Positions 26,364 through 40,313 of a stretch of DNA of 64,000 bases are shown here, piece by piece. The notes beneath the pieces are model-generated. The model saw only the letters and a list, made by a program, of their open reading frames with translations. It did no database searches and was not told the DNA's origin. The position numbers and the translations under genes are program-made. Each line of letters begins with the position of its first letter. Position 1 is the first letter of the stretch. Source of the stretch: Mermis nigrescens. Its lineage: Eukaryota; Nematoda; Enoplea; Mermithida; Mermithidae. The DNA is taken from the NCBI GenBank assembly GCA_036768485.1, contig JAVLUZ010000142.1, positions 700,153-764,152 of the forward strand, written 5' to 3'.

Positions 26364-28009
26364 TATTATTGGAAATTTAGACCATTAGACCCCCATGCCC
26401 ACGTATAGTCGTAGAACTCACTCGATGTCGTGCGGCAAAGGGATTCGGGGAAATTTAAGCTCGTTCAAAAAGGCAAAGGCAAATTTGTACCAACAATAGG
26501 GACCGGTTGTATAAGAGCACGCGCAATGATCGCCGTTTCTATATTCTATCGCATCCAATTGAATTCGTAGCGAATCGACTGGTTACCAAACGGAATAAAA
26601 GTTAAATTCACAGCGCAACCATGGTCAGAAGCACACCTGGGCGTGGGGGCTTGAGGGTATGCACCCCCGAGAAACCGAAATACCCCCCCCAGAAATCGAA
26701 ATACCTCAGAAATTCAATTTTAAAAAATTTTTTTTGTTTTTTTTTCGCAATTTTTTGATATCAATGGATAGTGCTTGATGAGAAACGTCGAAAAATGGCA
26801 TTTTACGCCATACCACTGATTTCTAAGGCCGCTTTTTGACCTTTGAAAAATCTTGCACACCTCCCAAAATTTTCTTGCTGCCCACGGCATGGTCAGAAGT
26901 ACCTTATACTTGTTGAACGTGTTTTAAATTTCTTTTAAATTTATTTTCTCATGATTTTTTAAGCGTTTATTCATTTTGTTGACTGAACGCTAATCGAGTA
27001 CACCTTATTCGTTTATTTCATTTATTTTCATTTTTTAATCCTCTTTTCACTTTATTTTTCACTCTGTGTCGCTTTCCTTGCTATAAGGCAAACAACGCGT
27101 AATCAGCTTAGTTGGCTTACAAAAATTTTTTGCGAAGAACCTGCCTTTTGCATGCATATTCGCAAAACAATTTTTAATTATTTCGATTGCAGCGATGTTT
27201 CTTGAATTGATAAGGCATTATTTTTCTCAAATAATAAAATGAAAAAGTGGTAGCAAATAATCTTCACTCGCATTCTAGTAATATACGTAAACTTGATCGA
27301 GCTCGCGAATGCAAAACATTTTTATTGCAATATTGAGAGCTTACTGATGTTTTTTCTAAATTCGATCAAAAATTGATAAGTATATCCTCATCAGGGCTAC
27401 CTAACGCGAAGTACATTAAAATACTAAGATAAGATAAAAATTCAAGATACTAAAATAAGATAAAAATTCAATCTCATTTTATACGAGTATCAGTTTGCTC
27501 AGAAAGTTACAATTTTGTCCTTGTATATGAGCGCCGGGATAATTTGGGTGCAGTTGGCTCAGTCTACAAGTGGTTAGTAATAGCAAGAACAGTCAAAGAA
27601 GGATATTTTTTTAATAAGAGAAAGCTAGAAATAAATAAAAATTCAAAAACGGTAAAGTAGAATTTAAGTAATTTAAATTTTTAATAAATTTAATAAACAA
27701 ACGAACGAAAAAGCGGCCTAGGCATACGTGTAACGGCTCAAAATTTTGGCTTAGTGATCCCGGGGGTTCCCAGCCATTTTAAGGGAAGGTGGGGGTGAAT
27801 GACCTGCAATTTTTGGCTAAAAATTGCAAAAAAACATCTAAAAATGACGTGTTATTATTTTTATTTGTTTCCTAAACTCCTAAAATCGGGGGGGGGAATA
27901 AGAAATTTTTTGAATTTGGGGGGAAGAGGTACGGCCAACTTTGAGCGAGAAATCTCACATCCTTCTGTTACATTTATGGGCCTGAGTGCGTATTTAATTC
28001 GTTGATTAC
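26364..28009. other. Intron of the TPM gene with repeats
   Basis: Contains R1 copy d (26635-26890) and a GGGGG-rich degraded element at 27720-27950 that resembles 60340-60440. The rest is AT-rich with no further exon seen. Confidence 0.35.
26635..26890 (-). repeat. R1 dispersed repeat, copy d
   Basis: Opens ACCTGGGCGTGGGGGCTT and closes TTGCTGCCCACGGCATGG. The core GATGAGAAACGTCGAAAAAT matches the other R1 copies in reverse orientation. Confidence 0.75.
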
Positions 28010-28652
28010 TTTTTGAGAAAAACATAATAGCCTCCGGATCGCAAATATTGTAATTTTGAGCAATTTCCGGCTCCAACGCGCATTTCTGCCACGAATCCGG
28101 CTCGTTCGGCGTCGGATAAGTGCAAGGCGTTAGCAGAGTCGCCGAAATTTTAGCACCGTAGTAATAATTTAGCAAATTTTGCGACTCGTACTTATTTTTG
28201 GATAACTGATATTGCCTTCTTATCTGCTTATGCCTGAGTCGCCGTCGGCGGTACGGCGGCGGCGTCGTCCGGACCGAATTTTCGGCAATCGAAGTCCATT
28301 TTTCGGCAACTGAAGTCGAAGCCGAATTTCCGGCAACCGAATTCGATGGCCCTATGGTATTAGTGTAGGAAAACGGGCTAGTCCAATGGGTACCGTTGCG
28401 AGGCTTCGATGGTTTTTCTTGGTCCGTCGCCTCCGGGCGACTGGTGTCCGAATTTTTTATTTCGGCGTATATTCTAAATTTCGGCGTTAACGTAGAATTA
28501 CTACTACTCGATGATGTAGTAGTCTTAAATTTCGTTTTATAGTCGGTGACGTATTTTTGTTGATCGTCTACTAGGCTATGAATTAGTCCAGCGCAAAATA
28601 GGCTAATATTCAAATGAAACGAAATAAGCAGGAAGAAGCAGCTTTGATGCAT
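28010..28652 (-). CDS. TPM-domain (MOLO-1-like) gene: first exon with signal peptide
   Basis: The open frame begins at the ATG at 28652 and runs to a possible donor CAAAAA|GTAATC. Residues 1-21 (CFFLLISFHLNISLFCAG) form a likely signal peptide. A long low-complexity stretch rich in Ser, Thr, Pro and Arg follows, with an Arg cluster (PPPYRRRRLRHKQIRR, about residues 130-145). Near the end, CTYPTPNEPDSWQKC and NYNICDPEAI match the start of metazoan TPM domains (YP-x-P...C...CDP). The donor is weak and the exact end is uncertain. The phase does not fit directly onto the core exon at 20012, so one exon is probably missing from the model. The ATG lies five bases after TAAGATTTTCAG, a good 3' splice site. 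Confidence 0.6.
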
Positions 28653-29719
28653 TGTTGCTGAAAATCTTAAAAAATATAAAATTTAGGGAATTCCGATTTT
28701 GGTGATAAAATGATTTTTTAATCACCCCGCATAAAAACGTTCGGAAGCGAATTTGTCATTCTTAAAGAACGAACGTTGGACAAAATAAATAAATAACCTT
28801 GTTTACTATTCCTTGTTCGTTTTCAGACATTGAAAATGCTGCATGTTTCAACTTTTACCACTTTTTAATGCGCTAGTTCGACTAAACCTGCAACACAAGA
28901 CACGAGTAACGATAACTCTTGAATTTGGAGGTTCTACGGCCATTTTTAAAGGAGGCATCAATTTTGATTATGTTTGTCCTTATTTAAAATAGGCAGAAAT
29001 CATTTTAGTGCAATTTCGAGTTTGCGGAATTTGGACAAGATCGCAATATGTTAAAGCGTAGCTCGGGCTTAAGCCCGACTCCAGTGTTTAAAGATATGAG
29101 GTCAGGTTGAGAACTGACTTAATCCGGTTTCATTATCATTTTTAATCCAGATTTATCCCGAACCAAGTGCAATGCATTAAAGTTTATGATCAATTTAGTG
29201 TTTTTTATGTTTAAGTGTAAGGTGGCCTACGTATAAGTTACTGGAAAAATATGGAAAAACAGCATCAACTTCTATCCATATATCGCTTTTCGGAAAAATA
29301 TCCAAAATCAATCATGCTCCCCATATTTTAGAAAAATATGCATTCGAAAATTACTGAAATTTGTCGATCAGACCGGCTGACCTAGAAATGGAAAAATCCT
29401 GTAATTAAAGTATAAAACAAAGTTAAACGTGGATCTGTATCGAAAAAAGTAAAAATTACAAATTTTACAGGCGTGAACATGATTTCTCACTTGAATAAAA
29501 AGTTTTGAAAAATGACTTGTGTTTAAAATAAAATTATTTTTGCACTTTGAATTCAGAATGTTAAATAAAACGTATTTCAAAATTAAACAAGAGTCCACAT
29601 ATGTCAAAAAAATGGGAGAATAACAAATTTTACAGGCACGAATACGATTTTTCATTTAGATACAGAATTAGAAAATAACTCTTATTAAAATAAATTCAGT
29701 TTTATGCTACGCATTGATT
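28653..29719. other. Upstream region of the TPM gene
   Basis: AT-rich. It includes a SINE-like fragment (CGGGCTTAAGCCCGACTCCA, 29060-29082) and a two-unit tandem duplication of about 168 bp (29400-29700) marked by ACAAATTTTACAGGC at both 29457 and 29625. No exon recognised. Confidence 0.4.
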
Positions 29720-30560
29720 ATCTAATTAGACGACGAACGATACGTCAATCGAACGCGCATATCCAATGTCCCACGCGTATCTTATAAGCGAAAAAATGTC
29801 AATAGAGGCCGAGGTATCGCGCGCAAAATTTGCATAACTCACCACGATATTTGACACGCGGGCGCGAAATTTAATTAATAATTCGATCGCGTAAGCTCGC
29901 ACGTAAATTAGGGCACCCACTAGCACGCGCACTTAAAAGCTATACAAAAACTCGGCGACAACCCGGGATTCCTTATCACAAGCTAACACCGAAGCCCTGT
30001 AAAAGCAAGGGCTTATTCAATATATATATGATATACGAAAGTTAATTGGCCTTACACGCGAACTCGCGGCGTAAAATTTGCATATTAAAAATTTTTTATC
30101 GATTTTTTTACGAATCGCGAGTCTTTCTCGATAATGAGCGAGCAAACACGGACTAATTGAGCTCGGGGACTCCTCCAACGGACTTGTCGGGGCGGCTCGC
30201 CTTTTTGAATTTTTTCGTACGTATGTACGGGAGCCGAAAATCGATATTAGGCGTTTTCGATGATTAATGGAATGATATAGGGGAAAGAAAATAGAGCTAG
30301 TCGTACTGCGTCGTAATTAAGCTCAGATTATCGCAGACTTTAGCTTACTAAATTTATCAGTCAGACGAGCTCGCGCGGTAAACGACACCCCGCGGAATAG
30401 ACGCGGCTGATACGGAATCTCGCTCGTGATTTATAAAAAGACAAAAAATTAATAATGAGGCCGTCGAGAATCGGATAGAGTAAATTATCTCCGAGGTTCG
30501 GAATCACGGATTATTTATTATCGTTTTAGAAACGAAAATAAAAACGATGGCAAGTATTTC
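29720..30560. promoter_or_regulatory. CpG-rich single-copy stretch, possible promoter region
   Basis: Many CG dinucleotides (CGCGC, CCCGCGG, CTCGCGGCG, ACTCGGCGACAACCCGGG) in an otherwise AT-rich, CpG-poor window, and no match to the dispersed repeats. It lies 1.1-1.9 kb upstream of the signal-peptide exon of the - strand TPM gene. A promoter or untranslated first exon is an inference from position and composition only; no TATA box or initiator was convincing. Confidence 0.3.
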
Positions 30561-31162
30561 TTTTCCTAATTCTTCTTATCTTTTTTGAGAGGGCATTCGT
30601 GACAAAACAGATCTGGGGTAATTTTCCCACGCAATCTTGTCATTTTTTCCAGGAATATTGCTTCAGTTTTTCACGCGTATTCGAAGCTGTTTGAAACCGA
30701 TTTTAGAAAAAAACGACCGGGAAATTGTGTTATAAAGCGGAAAGGCGGCTTCAAATATTCGTTAATTTACACTGAACAAGATTTTGTAAAATTTTCCGAA
30801 AATCTGGAAAAAAGTAATTCAATATTGTTCTGAATCAGTTTTAGCCATAACGCGATTCCTTCATTGTTTCCGCTTCAGGACTAAAGTTATAAAATCAGAA
30901 AAAGAGGAGCAAAACGTGACAGTAAATATTGGTATATTCGAAAGACGCAACAGACTTTTGCGGGTGTCAACAGCAGACATGCACAGCATAGGAATTCTGG
31001 GAGCGGGGAGGGGATGAAGTTTTGAAGTAACATTATCGGGCTCCAAAACGGTAGATTAGCGTCAAAAACATCATTTATCGGGTTTCTGACGATGCTCTGC
31101 TCTCTCAAGCGCAAAACATGGACAAATTCCAAAAATAGGTACCAGGAAGATTCGAGCTAACA
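30561..31162. other. AT-rich DNA without recognisable gene
   Basis: No coding or repeat signal apart from low-similarity repeat edges near 30990. Confidence 0.3.
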
Positions 31163-31413
31163 TGGTCAGCAACATTCGTGGGCAGCAAGAAAATTTGGGG
31201 TGCAAGATTTTTTGAAGGTCAAAAAATGATCTTAAAAATTGTCGATATGGCGATAAAAACACCATTTTTCGACGTTTCTCATCAAGCACTATCCATTGGC
31301 ATCAAAAAATCGCTAAAAAACGCAAAAAATTTCAAAATTTGAATTCTGGGGGTATTTTGATTATCTGGGGGGTATTTCAACTTCTGGGGTGGTGCATACC
31401 CCCCACGCCCCGT
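31163..31413 (+). repeat. R1 dispersed repeat, copy e
   Basis: Opens TTCGTGGGCAGCAAGAAAAT and ends CCCCCCACGCCCCGTG. The core TTTCTCATCAAGCACTATCC and CATTGGCATCAAAAAATC are well preserved. Confidence 0.75.
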
Positions 31414-34100
31414 GTGCTCTCAAGCGCAAAAACATGGAAAAATTTCAAAAAATAAGTACCAGGAAAATTCGAGCTAATAGAGCGAAATGGTCAGCAAGCG
31501 AGCAAGCAGGTAGCTAAAAACGCTTAAAACTGAACTTTTTCTGCGAATTTTTCATACATTTTTCGAAAATCGCAAATTCTGAGAAGGGGAGGGTGAAAAA
31601 CTTTTGGGGAAGGAGTTTAAAAGTTTTTGGGGAGTGAACCCCTGCTAAACTCTTCAACCAAGTTCACGTACGCTTAGCAGTCGTTCTGGCGGATCAACAA
31701 GCTCCCAACCCAACCCCCAATAGCACGTATGATGAATACATGTAAAATGTCAGATTTGAAATGTGAATTCAGCGAACGAAAGAATTAGCTCCGATATAGA
31801 AGAAATTCGAACATTTCAAACGATTAGACAAGCCAAGTAAACTTATTTCTCATCATTAGACAATGCAGAATTACTTTGATGATAATATCCAAGCGTGTCG
31901 CATTTAAATTTATTGCAAAACAGGCTCACCAAGAAAGAAGTTTACTAGGAACAAACGCCATTGTTCTCAGTAACAAATTTTTCAATTGGCTTTACCGACG
32001 TATTTAGCGTGGCGCGTGGATTTCTCCTGCATAAAATTGAGATTAATTTGTCGTAGCTAAGCGAATCAATGCCGTAACCAAGTAAACAGACTTGATTCGG
32101 AGGATTGAGCAAAAACAAATGCTTCAAACGATGCTTTAAAAAAAGGTAATTGTATAATTGATCAACAGCAAGAACGGCAAACTATTGACGTTATGATTGC
32201 GATTTTTTTGGAACGACTTAGTCACATAATGTACACTAGGCCATAATCGAGGATGAATGTGCTCTAACGACAAACGAGGAGCGTAAAGGGAGGTTTGGAC
32301 CGTAGATTCACAGCATGAGCGATCTGGGGGAATGAGCCGGTCTGGGGTCAAAACTGAGTTTTTATGGGCCGAAATGACCTTGACAATTTGACGCACTTTT
32401 GAAGACATTTTTTTCAATTTTCATCCATTTTCGGCCTTCATTTTGACTCATTTTCTCCACAGAATTTTCCATTTGCACCAGGCATGCAAACGAGGCAGGG
32501 ATCTGCGGCCCCTACAACGGAAACATGGGAAATTTTTTGGAGAAAATGAGGTGGAAAACGCTGAAACATTTCAATTTTTATAAAACAAATTTATGAAAAA
32601 CGAACAGTTCCTTCAAAAGTGCTTGAAATTGACCCGAAACTGTGGAATAACATAGTTTTAACGCATTTTTGCATCTATATCATTTTTTGGGTGTAGTCAT
32701 AACATTGCCACCGACCCAACATTGCTAACGCCCCACACTGCCTACTGTCCCAACACTTCCACCATTCCACCACTGACACCGTCCCAACATTGCCACCACG
32801 TGCCACAATGAGTATTAGCATACAACCATCAATGGGCGTTAAAGAGGGAGGGGGATTAAACTACCTAAAAATTCAAACTCCCCAGAAATCTTAGAGACCT
32901 CCCAGAATCGTATTTTTGGTGTTATTTCCGCAATTTTTGCCACATCAGATCTCCTCCCAGTATTTATTTACTGTTCAAGACACACGTATAATTTGAAAGC
33001 ATTATTCGCACAGTCAATGATGCACATGGTTTAGGTCGTCATGGATAGATAAAATCAAGAATCTGCGGTCAAGGAGGGGCAAATCTTCAATTTTTCTAGA
33101 GCAATGTTAGGTTGCAGGAGTGGATTGGGCAAAAATCGCAAAAAACGCCAAAATGAAATGCTTAGAGGTCTGCTGGATTCTAATAGTTTGGATTTTAAGG
33201 GAGTCAACCCCTCCCTCACTAAACGCCCCTGTGATTGTACGCCAAGATTCATAGTGGCAATGTCGAGATTCGCAGTGGCAATGTTGGGACCGGTGTAGCG
33301 TTGTTAAACGCTAACGATATTTAAATACCGTTAATTTTTAAAACGTATTTTTCAGCATAATATGCTTCATAAATTTTTGTATACTTAACATATTCTGGTA
33401 GAGAATTTTGTGCTAAAGCTAAAAATGTGGTTTCAAATCCACTGGCATTAATATTAAGATCAAAAAACCGAAATTAACGTTATTTCTAATTTTTCGCTTC
33501 GACGGGAAAAATCAAAACATTTTTTCACCGTGAAAAGTATTCCCACCAAGGTTTCAAGAAGAACCCTTCATTATCCAGAAACTAACGTTATTAGAACGAT
33601 TAACAACCCTAGACCGGTGGCAATGTTAGGACGGTGGCAGCGTTGGGACGGCAGCAGTATTGGGACGGTGACAATGTTAGGACTCGTGGAGGCATTGTTG
33701 GGACTAGCGGCAGCAATGTTGCAAAATAACCGTTTTTTGAGGTCGTTCAAACATAAAAGGCTAACTAACTGACCCTCCCTATCCGGACCGCCTCAGACCC
33801 CAGATGGCCCATGCTGTGCCTCTATGGTCTGGACCATAGATGGACGGCATGGTCTATCTGGGGGATCAGCTCTTAGAGCTGAAACAGGCTCAGAAGCTGG
33901 TACAAGTGTTTAAATTGCGTTAAAACAACGTTATCACAGAGTTTCGGGTCAATTCAAAGCACTTTTTTGAACAAAATTTTCATATTTCATCAGTTTTCGG
34001 CCTACGCTTTGCCTCATTTTCCCAAGGAAATTTCCTATTTTTTCATTCATGGGGATCTAGGCCCCCACCCCAACCCTCTCCACCCACGTGCATGTATAGT
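31414..34100. other. Repeat-rich DNA without recognisable gene
   Basis: Contains GGGGTCTAGGCCCCC-type repeat pieces (32330-32560, 33780-34100) and three scattered pieces of the CCCAACATTCCCACCG minisatellite family: 32700-32815 in one orientation, 33250-33300 and 33610-33725 in the other. Open frames such as 33530-33772 are made of these repeats. Confidence 0.4.
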
Positions 34101-37100
34101 TGGACCCCCGTAGTTCCAAATAAGTCCTGAATCCGAGAAAACTTCTCGAATTAAATTATAATAGATTAAATTTTTTCGACACTTTTCGGTCTTGACCCCA
34201 GACCCGACGCCCCATGATCAGCCATTGACTGGAAATTAGGGGAAATGAAACAAAACGGCTACGCGTGCTATGATATCGAAGGGCAACGAGGGCTGCAGTG
34301 ATAAAAGTTATGCGCAATCTCAGCCGATAAAAAATATGTAAAACTGACCGGATCAAAGATCAATCGCTTCTGATGTTTTTTGTAGCGTAGAACCCGAACG
34401 ACTAAGAGTCCACTTCGCTCCCAAGTGACTAATCCTTCAAAAACTAAACGTAGCGCAACAATAAGTGCGAATTATGGGTCCAACCGACTGAGATTCAAAG
34501 AAATCCGGTACTCCAATGCAAATTTGGTTAATTTGCATATTTAAATCTAAGCGTGTTTCTTAGGCAGGAAATGGAATATCCTCGGGATTCGTCCCGTGAC
34601 ACGAATACGAAACGAAGATCAGATTTTTGCAAAATTTCGGATGCACCGTCCGCTAGAGTTGACGGTTTTTTCTTCCTCTTCTGTATTATATAGGAGCTAA
34701 AATAATCGCAGAAAAGCGTGACGTGTTCGATCGAAAAATTATCACTGCGCACCTGTTATTGCGAACGCAATCACACAAGATGACGTTTTTGGATGCGCTT
34801 GAGGCCAAAAGTATCCTTTTCCGAGTCTCAAACACGAGCCAAAGTCAGGGAGTCAAATAACAAACAAGGCGAAGAAGCAATATTCTTATCAAATAACGCT
34901 GCTTCGAGCGAGGTAAGGTCAAAGATAAAAAGTTAAAAAAAGGGAAAACTCGCATCGAAATAACAATGTTGAAAAATTCCAAAAAAAGCTTAATTTATAA
35001 AAATTGAAAAATTAAATAACAATGTTTCTGATAAATATAAATTGCGAAATTGAGAATAAAACAAAAATAAATACAGGAGCTTATCAGAAAAAATAGAAAA
35101 AGCAACGAACCAATAGTATTTTCAAATTACTAGCTTCGAATGAGATAAGGTCGGAAGGAAAAACTGAAAGAGCAAGGGAAAACTCGGATAAGAATAGAAA
35201 TATTGAGAATTTTTTTTAAAATTTATTAAAGTAATAGAAATGTAATGCTTTATACGTATTAAAATTGGAAGAATTAAATAATAATATTTCTGATAAATAT
35301 ATACTGGAAAAACCAAAAATAAAACGAAAAATAAGCAGAACAATTTGAGAAAAAGTGCACTGGAAAAAATATTAAATTATTAATTAATTTTTCGAATACT
35401 TCATGAAATAAAAATAATAATTGAAAATCATTCGAAGTCACGTTGGAGGAACTAAAATATCGCAATAATTAAATAGATGATGCGGAAATGGAATATTAAA
35501 ATTACCGCAAGTAATTATGGAATGATGTTTTAGATACTAAAATTAATCAGACCGAAGTTTATTTGCTTAAAGCCAGAATTTTTCAGACGATCGAGTACTA
35601 AAATTCAAATACAAATCTGCGTAAGACGACAGAATCTTGATAAAAATATTTAACATGTAATAAATGTACACAAACTAAATGAAAAACTAAAACAAGTAAT
35701 CTGCACCCTTTTCAGCGCGATTTCAAATTAATGAATCAGAGATCTTTTGGAAGATTTTCAACAATAGAAAATCAGTAGTGTTCGCCTAATTTGTCGCACA
35801 CACGAATAAACAAACCACGAATTAGGAATCATTGTTGGTTGGTATCCTAAAGTCGATCCTATTACCGCAGTGAGGAAAATATACGGGATAAAAACACGAA
35901 CAAAAAAAGAGCTAAAATCGCTATTGATCCGTAACACGCGTAAATTGCGTGCAACGCTGCCGGGTCATTTATTTCCTATTGGAAAGAACAAATAAAAAAA
36001 CGTTGGGCGGTCGGCTCTATTTTAGGTATTTTTTTCAGTTTTAGTCAACGCTGTTGGATTTATCAGTTGCGGATCTTATTAGGCGATAAACGAAGAAAAA
36101 ATCATGAGAAAATTATTAATTGGTTTTAAGAAAGAGGTTATTTTTTACCATTCCTACTATCTTAAAACACTCTGAACACGTAGTAATGCAACTGGAGTGG
36201 GGTATGGGTATATGACTTCTTGATTTTATAAATGGAAAGTCTAATGTTTTTGGGAAAGATAAAGCAAAATAAAGCTAAAAATATATGATAATAAATTTTT
36301 TTGCAAAATCACTTGAAATTGACCGAAAATTGTGGATTTACAAAGGGTTTACACTATTTTATTCTTTATATTAGTTCTTGTTAGTGCATCTATGGTAGTG
36401 AGAGATAATATTATTACATTTTAATCTTCTTTAAATGTTAGCGAGAGAATAGCAAATGATTCAAATAGTACGCACACACGTGTAAGCATAAAAACATGTA
36501 AAATAAGAACGGAAGACAGTAATTAATTGAAAATTATTACCTGCATGTTTAAATCTATGGGCAAAATGGCAAGTTAAATAGAAAGAATCTTACAAAGGAT
36601 AAATTTTAATTATAATTACTGTATAATCGACAAAGTAATATAATGCAAGAAATTGGAAAAAATATCGATTTCAATACGATCGGGATAAAATAATCACTTG
36701 GAGGAAGATGTATAACTACCTGTTCAAATTTACAACAAAGACGACGAATTACGGAATAATTTTTATTAATACATTGTTTATTAAATTTTATATTTTAGCG
36801 AATATCACACATAACAAAAAATTCACCGAATATTTTTAGTGCAATTAGAACTAAAAATGCTGCTGCAGATTGCAACTTTGTTAATTAGTTGCGATACTGA
36901 AAACTTAAAAGAAATTTTATACAAGAAGCCCTTCAAAAAAAATACACAAAGATAGCAACAATGCATGTTCAAACTTGCTTATTGATATCGGCTTGAGAGA
37001 AAACAGGAAGAATGCGCAAAAAGCCGGTCTGTTATTAAATTAATCAGCAGCAACTTGGAAAAACAACGATAATGGAAGTTAATGGCGCGAAAAATATTTG

Positions 37101-37348
37101 CATACATTCCGATTCATCGAAGATTAATGCCATTTATTTAGCATCCTGTCACAGTGCTCCGAGAAGAGTCAACCATTAATCATACCAAATAACAAAATAG
37201 ATAAAAAGCGTATGCAAAATAAGTAAGAAAAACGTATCGGTACGTCGCTAAGACGAACGTTAAATTATGCAACGTTGCTAAGCACTTAACGACACACAAT
37301 GTACCCAGACAAAACAATCAAATACCCAAAATTGAAATCTGAGCTGCC
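34101..37348. other. Long AT-rich stretch without recognisable gene or repeat
   Basis: Mostly A-rich single-copy DNA. 34230-34800 is slightly richer in CG but shows no coding frame. Nothing could be named on either strand. Confidence 0.35.
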
Positions 37349-37541
37349 CAGTGGCGGATCCAGGATTTTCCTACAGGGGGGCGGTAACCCTAAGGGGGGC
37401 GGAAACATGACTTGGGCGGAAATATTAGCCGCTTTAAACCAAAAATCGCTAAAAATCGCTCAAAAATCCTTAATTTTGCGCACTATTTTGGGCCAATGGG
37501 GGAGGAGGCGGCCGCTCCGCACCCCCCTTAAATCCGCCCTG
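37349..37541 (+). mobile_element. hAT-like MITE, short family (copy A2)
   Basis: 193 bp, CAGTGGCGGATCCAGG to AAATCCGCCCTG, flanked by perfect 8-bp duplications GAGCTGCC (37341-37348 and 37542-37549). The interior matches the other copies, including CTTGGGCGGAAA and GGGCCAATGGGGG. Confidence 0.95.
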
Positions 37542-40313
37542 GAGCTGCCTGAGTCTTAGCAAAAATATTCCTAATGTTTACGATGAAAATCAAATAGAGC
37601 CAGCGCGTTCTTGCCAACAATCCTCCGTGAAATCACAACATCAGGTCATGCGGCGAATTCAAAAGAAAATTTGGGAACCCCCACCATATATGGCATTGGC
37701 CGATTTGGTGGGAGGGATCCCATGGGAGGAAATCTAAAACAGAAACACCAAAAATACGATGCAAAGGGTCTATCGATTTTGGGAGTCTTTAAGTTCTCGG
37801 GGTGTGGTCCGGCCAGACCACAGATGCACAGCGTGGTCGATCTGGGAGGGGTCAGCTGATCTGGATGGGCTAAGAATTGAGCTTTTTCGGGCCAAAATGA
37901 CCTCAAAAATGTTATAAGCGTTAAAAAGCGTTAAATCACGTTATTACACAGTTTTTGTTTAATTTTAAACACTTCTTTAGAAAACTAATTTTCATCTGAT
38001 TTTTACTTTCGTTTTCCCGAGAAAATTTGTTTTGATTCTGGGGATCTAGACCCCAAACCCCATGTGTATGTCTATTCCAGACCCCATGCTCATGTGTTGG
38101 TTAAAGTAGAGTTAAAACTTCTTGAAATAAATGTGCAAGCGTTTTACTTTTTCCAACATTCTGATATCGGGAAATGATGAAAAATTGCGTTTCCGTATAT
38201 TCTTTAGCACTTTGTTTAGCATTTTTAGCATTTGAAAGCTTCAATAGGCACAGATCTGTTCATCCGAAGTCAATCCTGTTGATGTTATTCAGAAAACAAA
38301 ACAGAAAATTGTAAATTATTGAGAAGAAGAATTGAAGTAAAATACGTAATATGAGGTGATTTAAGAAAAAATATCGTTTTTGTGGGCCTCCTGATGAGAA
38401 TGCAATCTGATAAATATGTAGTATAAAGCTAACACGAACAAAATGTGCGATGGTGATGCTCAAATAATCAAAGCAAGCTCGGTGATGAATAAATTTTAAG
38501 AAAAAATTAGGATGCGATCGGCTCTGAAATTAATCAAATCGTATCAGATTGCCAGAAAGCATAAAAAATGTCGAATTAAGCGAGTCAAGTATAAAAACAA
38601 GTCGAAATATGAAGAAGCAATAGACAGTTAGATTACAGAAATGACGGCACGATCGAAAGTAAACTTGATTTCGAGTTAAATTTGAACTAAATAAGATCAA
38701 ACTTAAATTTCTAATGCAATTGTTGATCTTAAGTCGATTTAACAACACTGTCTTACAAGCAAGGAGAATAGAGCCACGAGAATAATTTTCCATCTTACTA
38801 TCATAAAGTTGACGACAAAATCATTTGCATTTTTAAATTCTTAATGATATTTTTTATTCTTGCAAATTCGTAGAAATATTACACACATTTGCTAAAAATG
38901 GTGGAAAATTCTTTTCCACCTAAACTCTATTCTTAGGCGCCTTCGAACCTTTGGAAACTTTCGGAAAACTCTAGACCCCTCCAGAATTTGACCGCTGCCC
39001 ACGTGCGAGAAATGAATAATTATTAAATGATATAATATAAATATACAAAAACATAAATAAATGATTAAAAATATATTTTTTACATAAATATATTGAAACA
39101 TGACGATAATTAACATCCTAATATATAAGAAAATTAACGAAAAGCGAATTTCATCAGTCAGTAGCGAAAATTCCGCGCTAAAGCTGACAGGCGACCAGAA
39201 GAAGAAGCGATAAATAAAAATATACACTACTTATTTAAGCTTTTGTTTATTTTTTGAAAACCGAAGCAGTTGCCGACAAAATTATCATTAGTATGACGGA
39301 AGAGGCACTCACTGAATGTTTCTTCATTTTTTAGAACCTGCTTGACTTTTTCTTCTAAGAACAAAAGAAATACGAATGGACAATTTTTTAAACGTCCATA
39401 ACGTAACATTTGGCAATTTTTTAAGCGGTTGTTTTCGCATTCTCAAGCGATCGTTTGCTAATAAATCTTTTTTCCGAGAAACTTTATTTTCACCATGTAC
39501 ATGCTTAAACTCGCTTAAAAAACTTTCGACAGATTTTTCGGCTTTACAAAGACGCATGGGCCATGAATATTTTTGACTTATTGCTGGAATAGCATGCTAA
39601 ATACGAGTATTTGTTATGTGCGAGTGAAGTTGCAATAATGGCCCTACTACTCTGATAAATTTCACCACATGGCGCAATTATATTGCCTTTTTCTCAAAAT
39701 TCTGACATAAAAAATGCTTCTGCGAGTACGACTCGTTGAACGCGTTTTTTAAAGCGGCTTAAGTATTTTCAAAATGATGTTGAGTCAATTCATTTGCTCG
39801 CTTACTTGCTGGTCCTCGGGCAACGTACATACAAGCTGCGCATAATTGATCAAATATTTAAAAGAATAGAAATTTAAAAACTTACTAAAATTTAAAAGAC
39901 TCTAAAAAACTTCGAAGCTAAAGTGTCGCGAAATTGACAAAGTGGTAGAAAACTAGTCAACAACTGATAGCTTAATAGAATCATCGGCTAACACCTTTAC
40001 AGATTCGTCATCTTTGATTTCTTTATAGCAAATGAATTTTGGCATTGATTAATTAGTCGGGAAAAGGCCCTCTAATGCGTAAACGTGTTAACAGGCGAAT
40101 CATACGAAATCTGATGATTGATATATGCGAATCCGCGCGGAAGACGAAATATAGCCTTTTTATATTTCAGCCTTTACATCGTTTGCTCTTTGTAGCGTCG
40201 GGTTTGACTATTAAGAGATAAGAAAAATTGAAAATTAAATTCAATTCACTGAATTTCGAGGGTGTTTAAGTGGTCAACAAATTTATAGAAAATGTGCAAT
40301 AATTTCAAGTTCA
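37542..40313. other. AT-rich DNA with repeat pieces
   Basis: A GGGGTCTAGACCCC-type repeat at 37660-38100 and a short R1 end at 38935-39005. A 77-codon - strand frame at 39324-39557 is Lys/Arg-rich and looks slightly protein-like (KSVESFLSEFKHVHG), but no family is recognised. Confidence 0.35.

Noticed and set aside
39324..39557. 77-codon - strand frame with Lys/Arg-rich, helix-like product
   Set aside because: No recognised family, no clear splice or promoter context; length is within chance for this composition.
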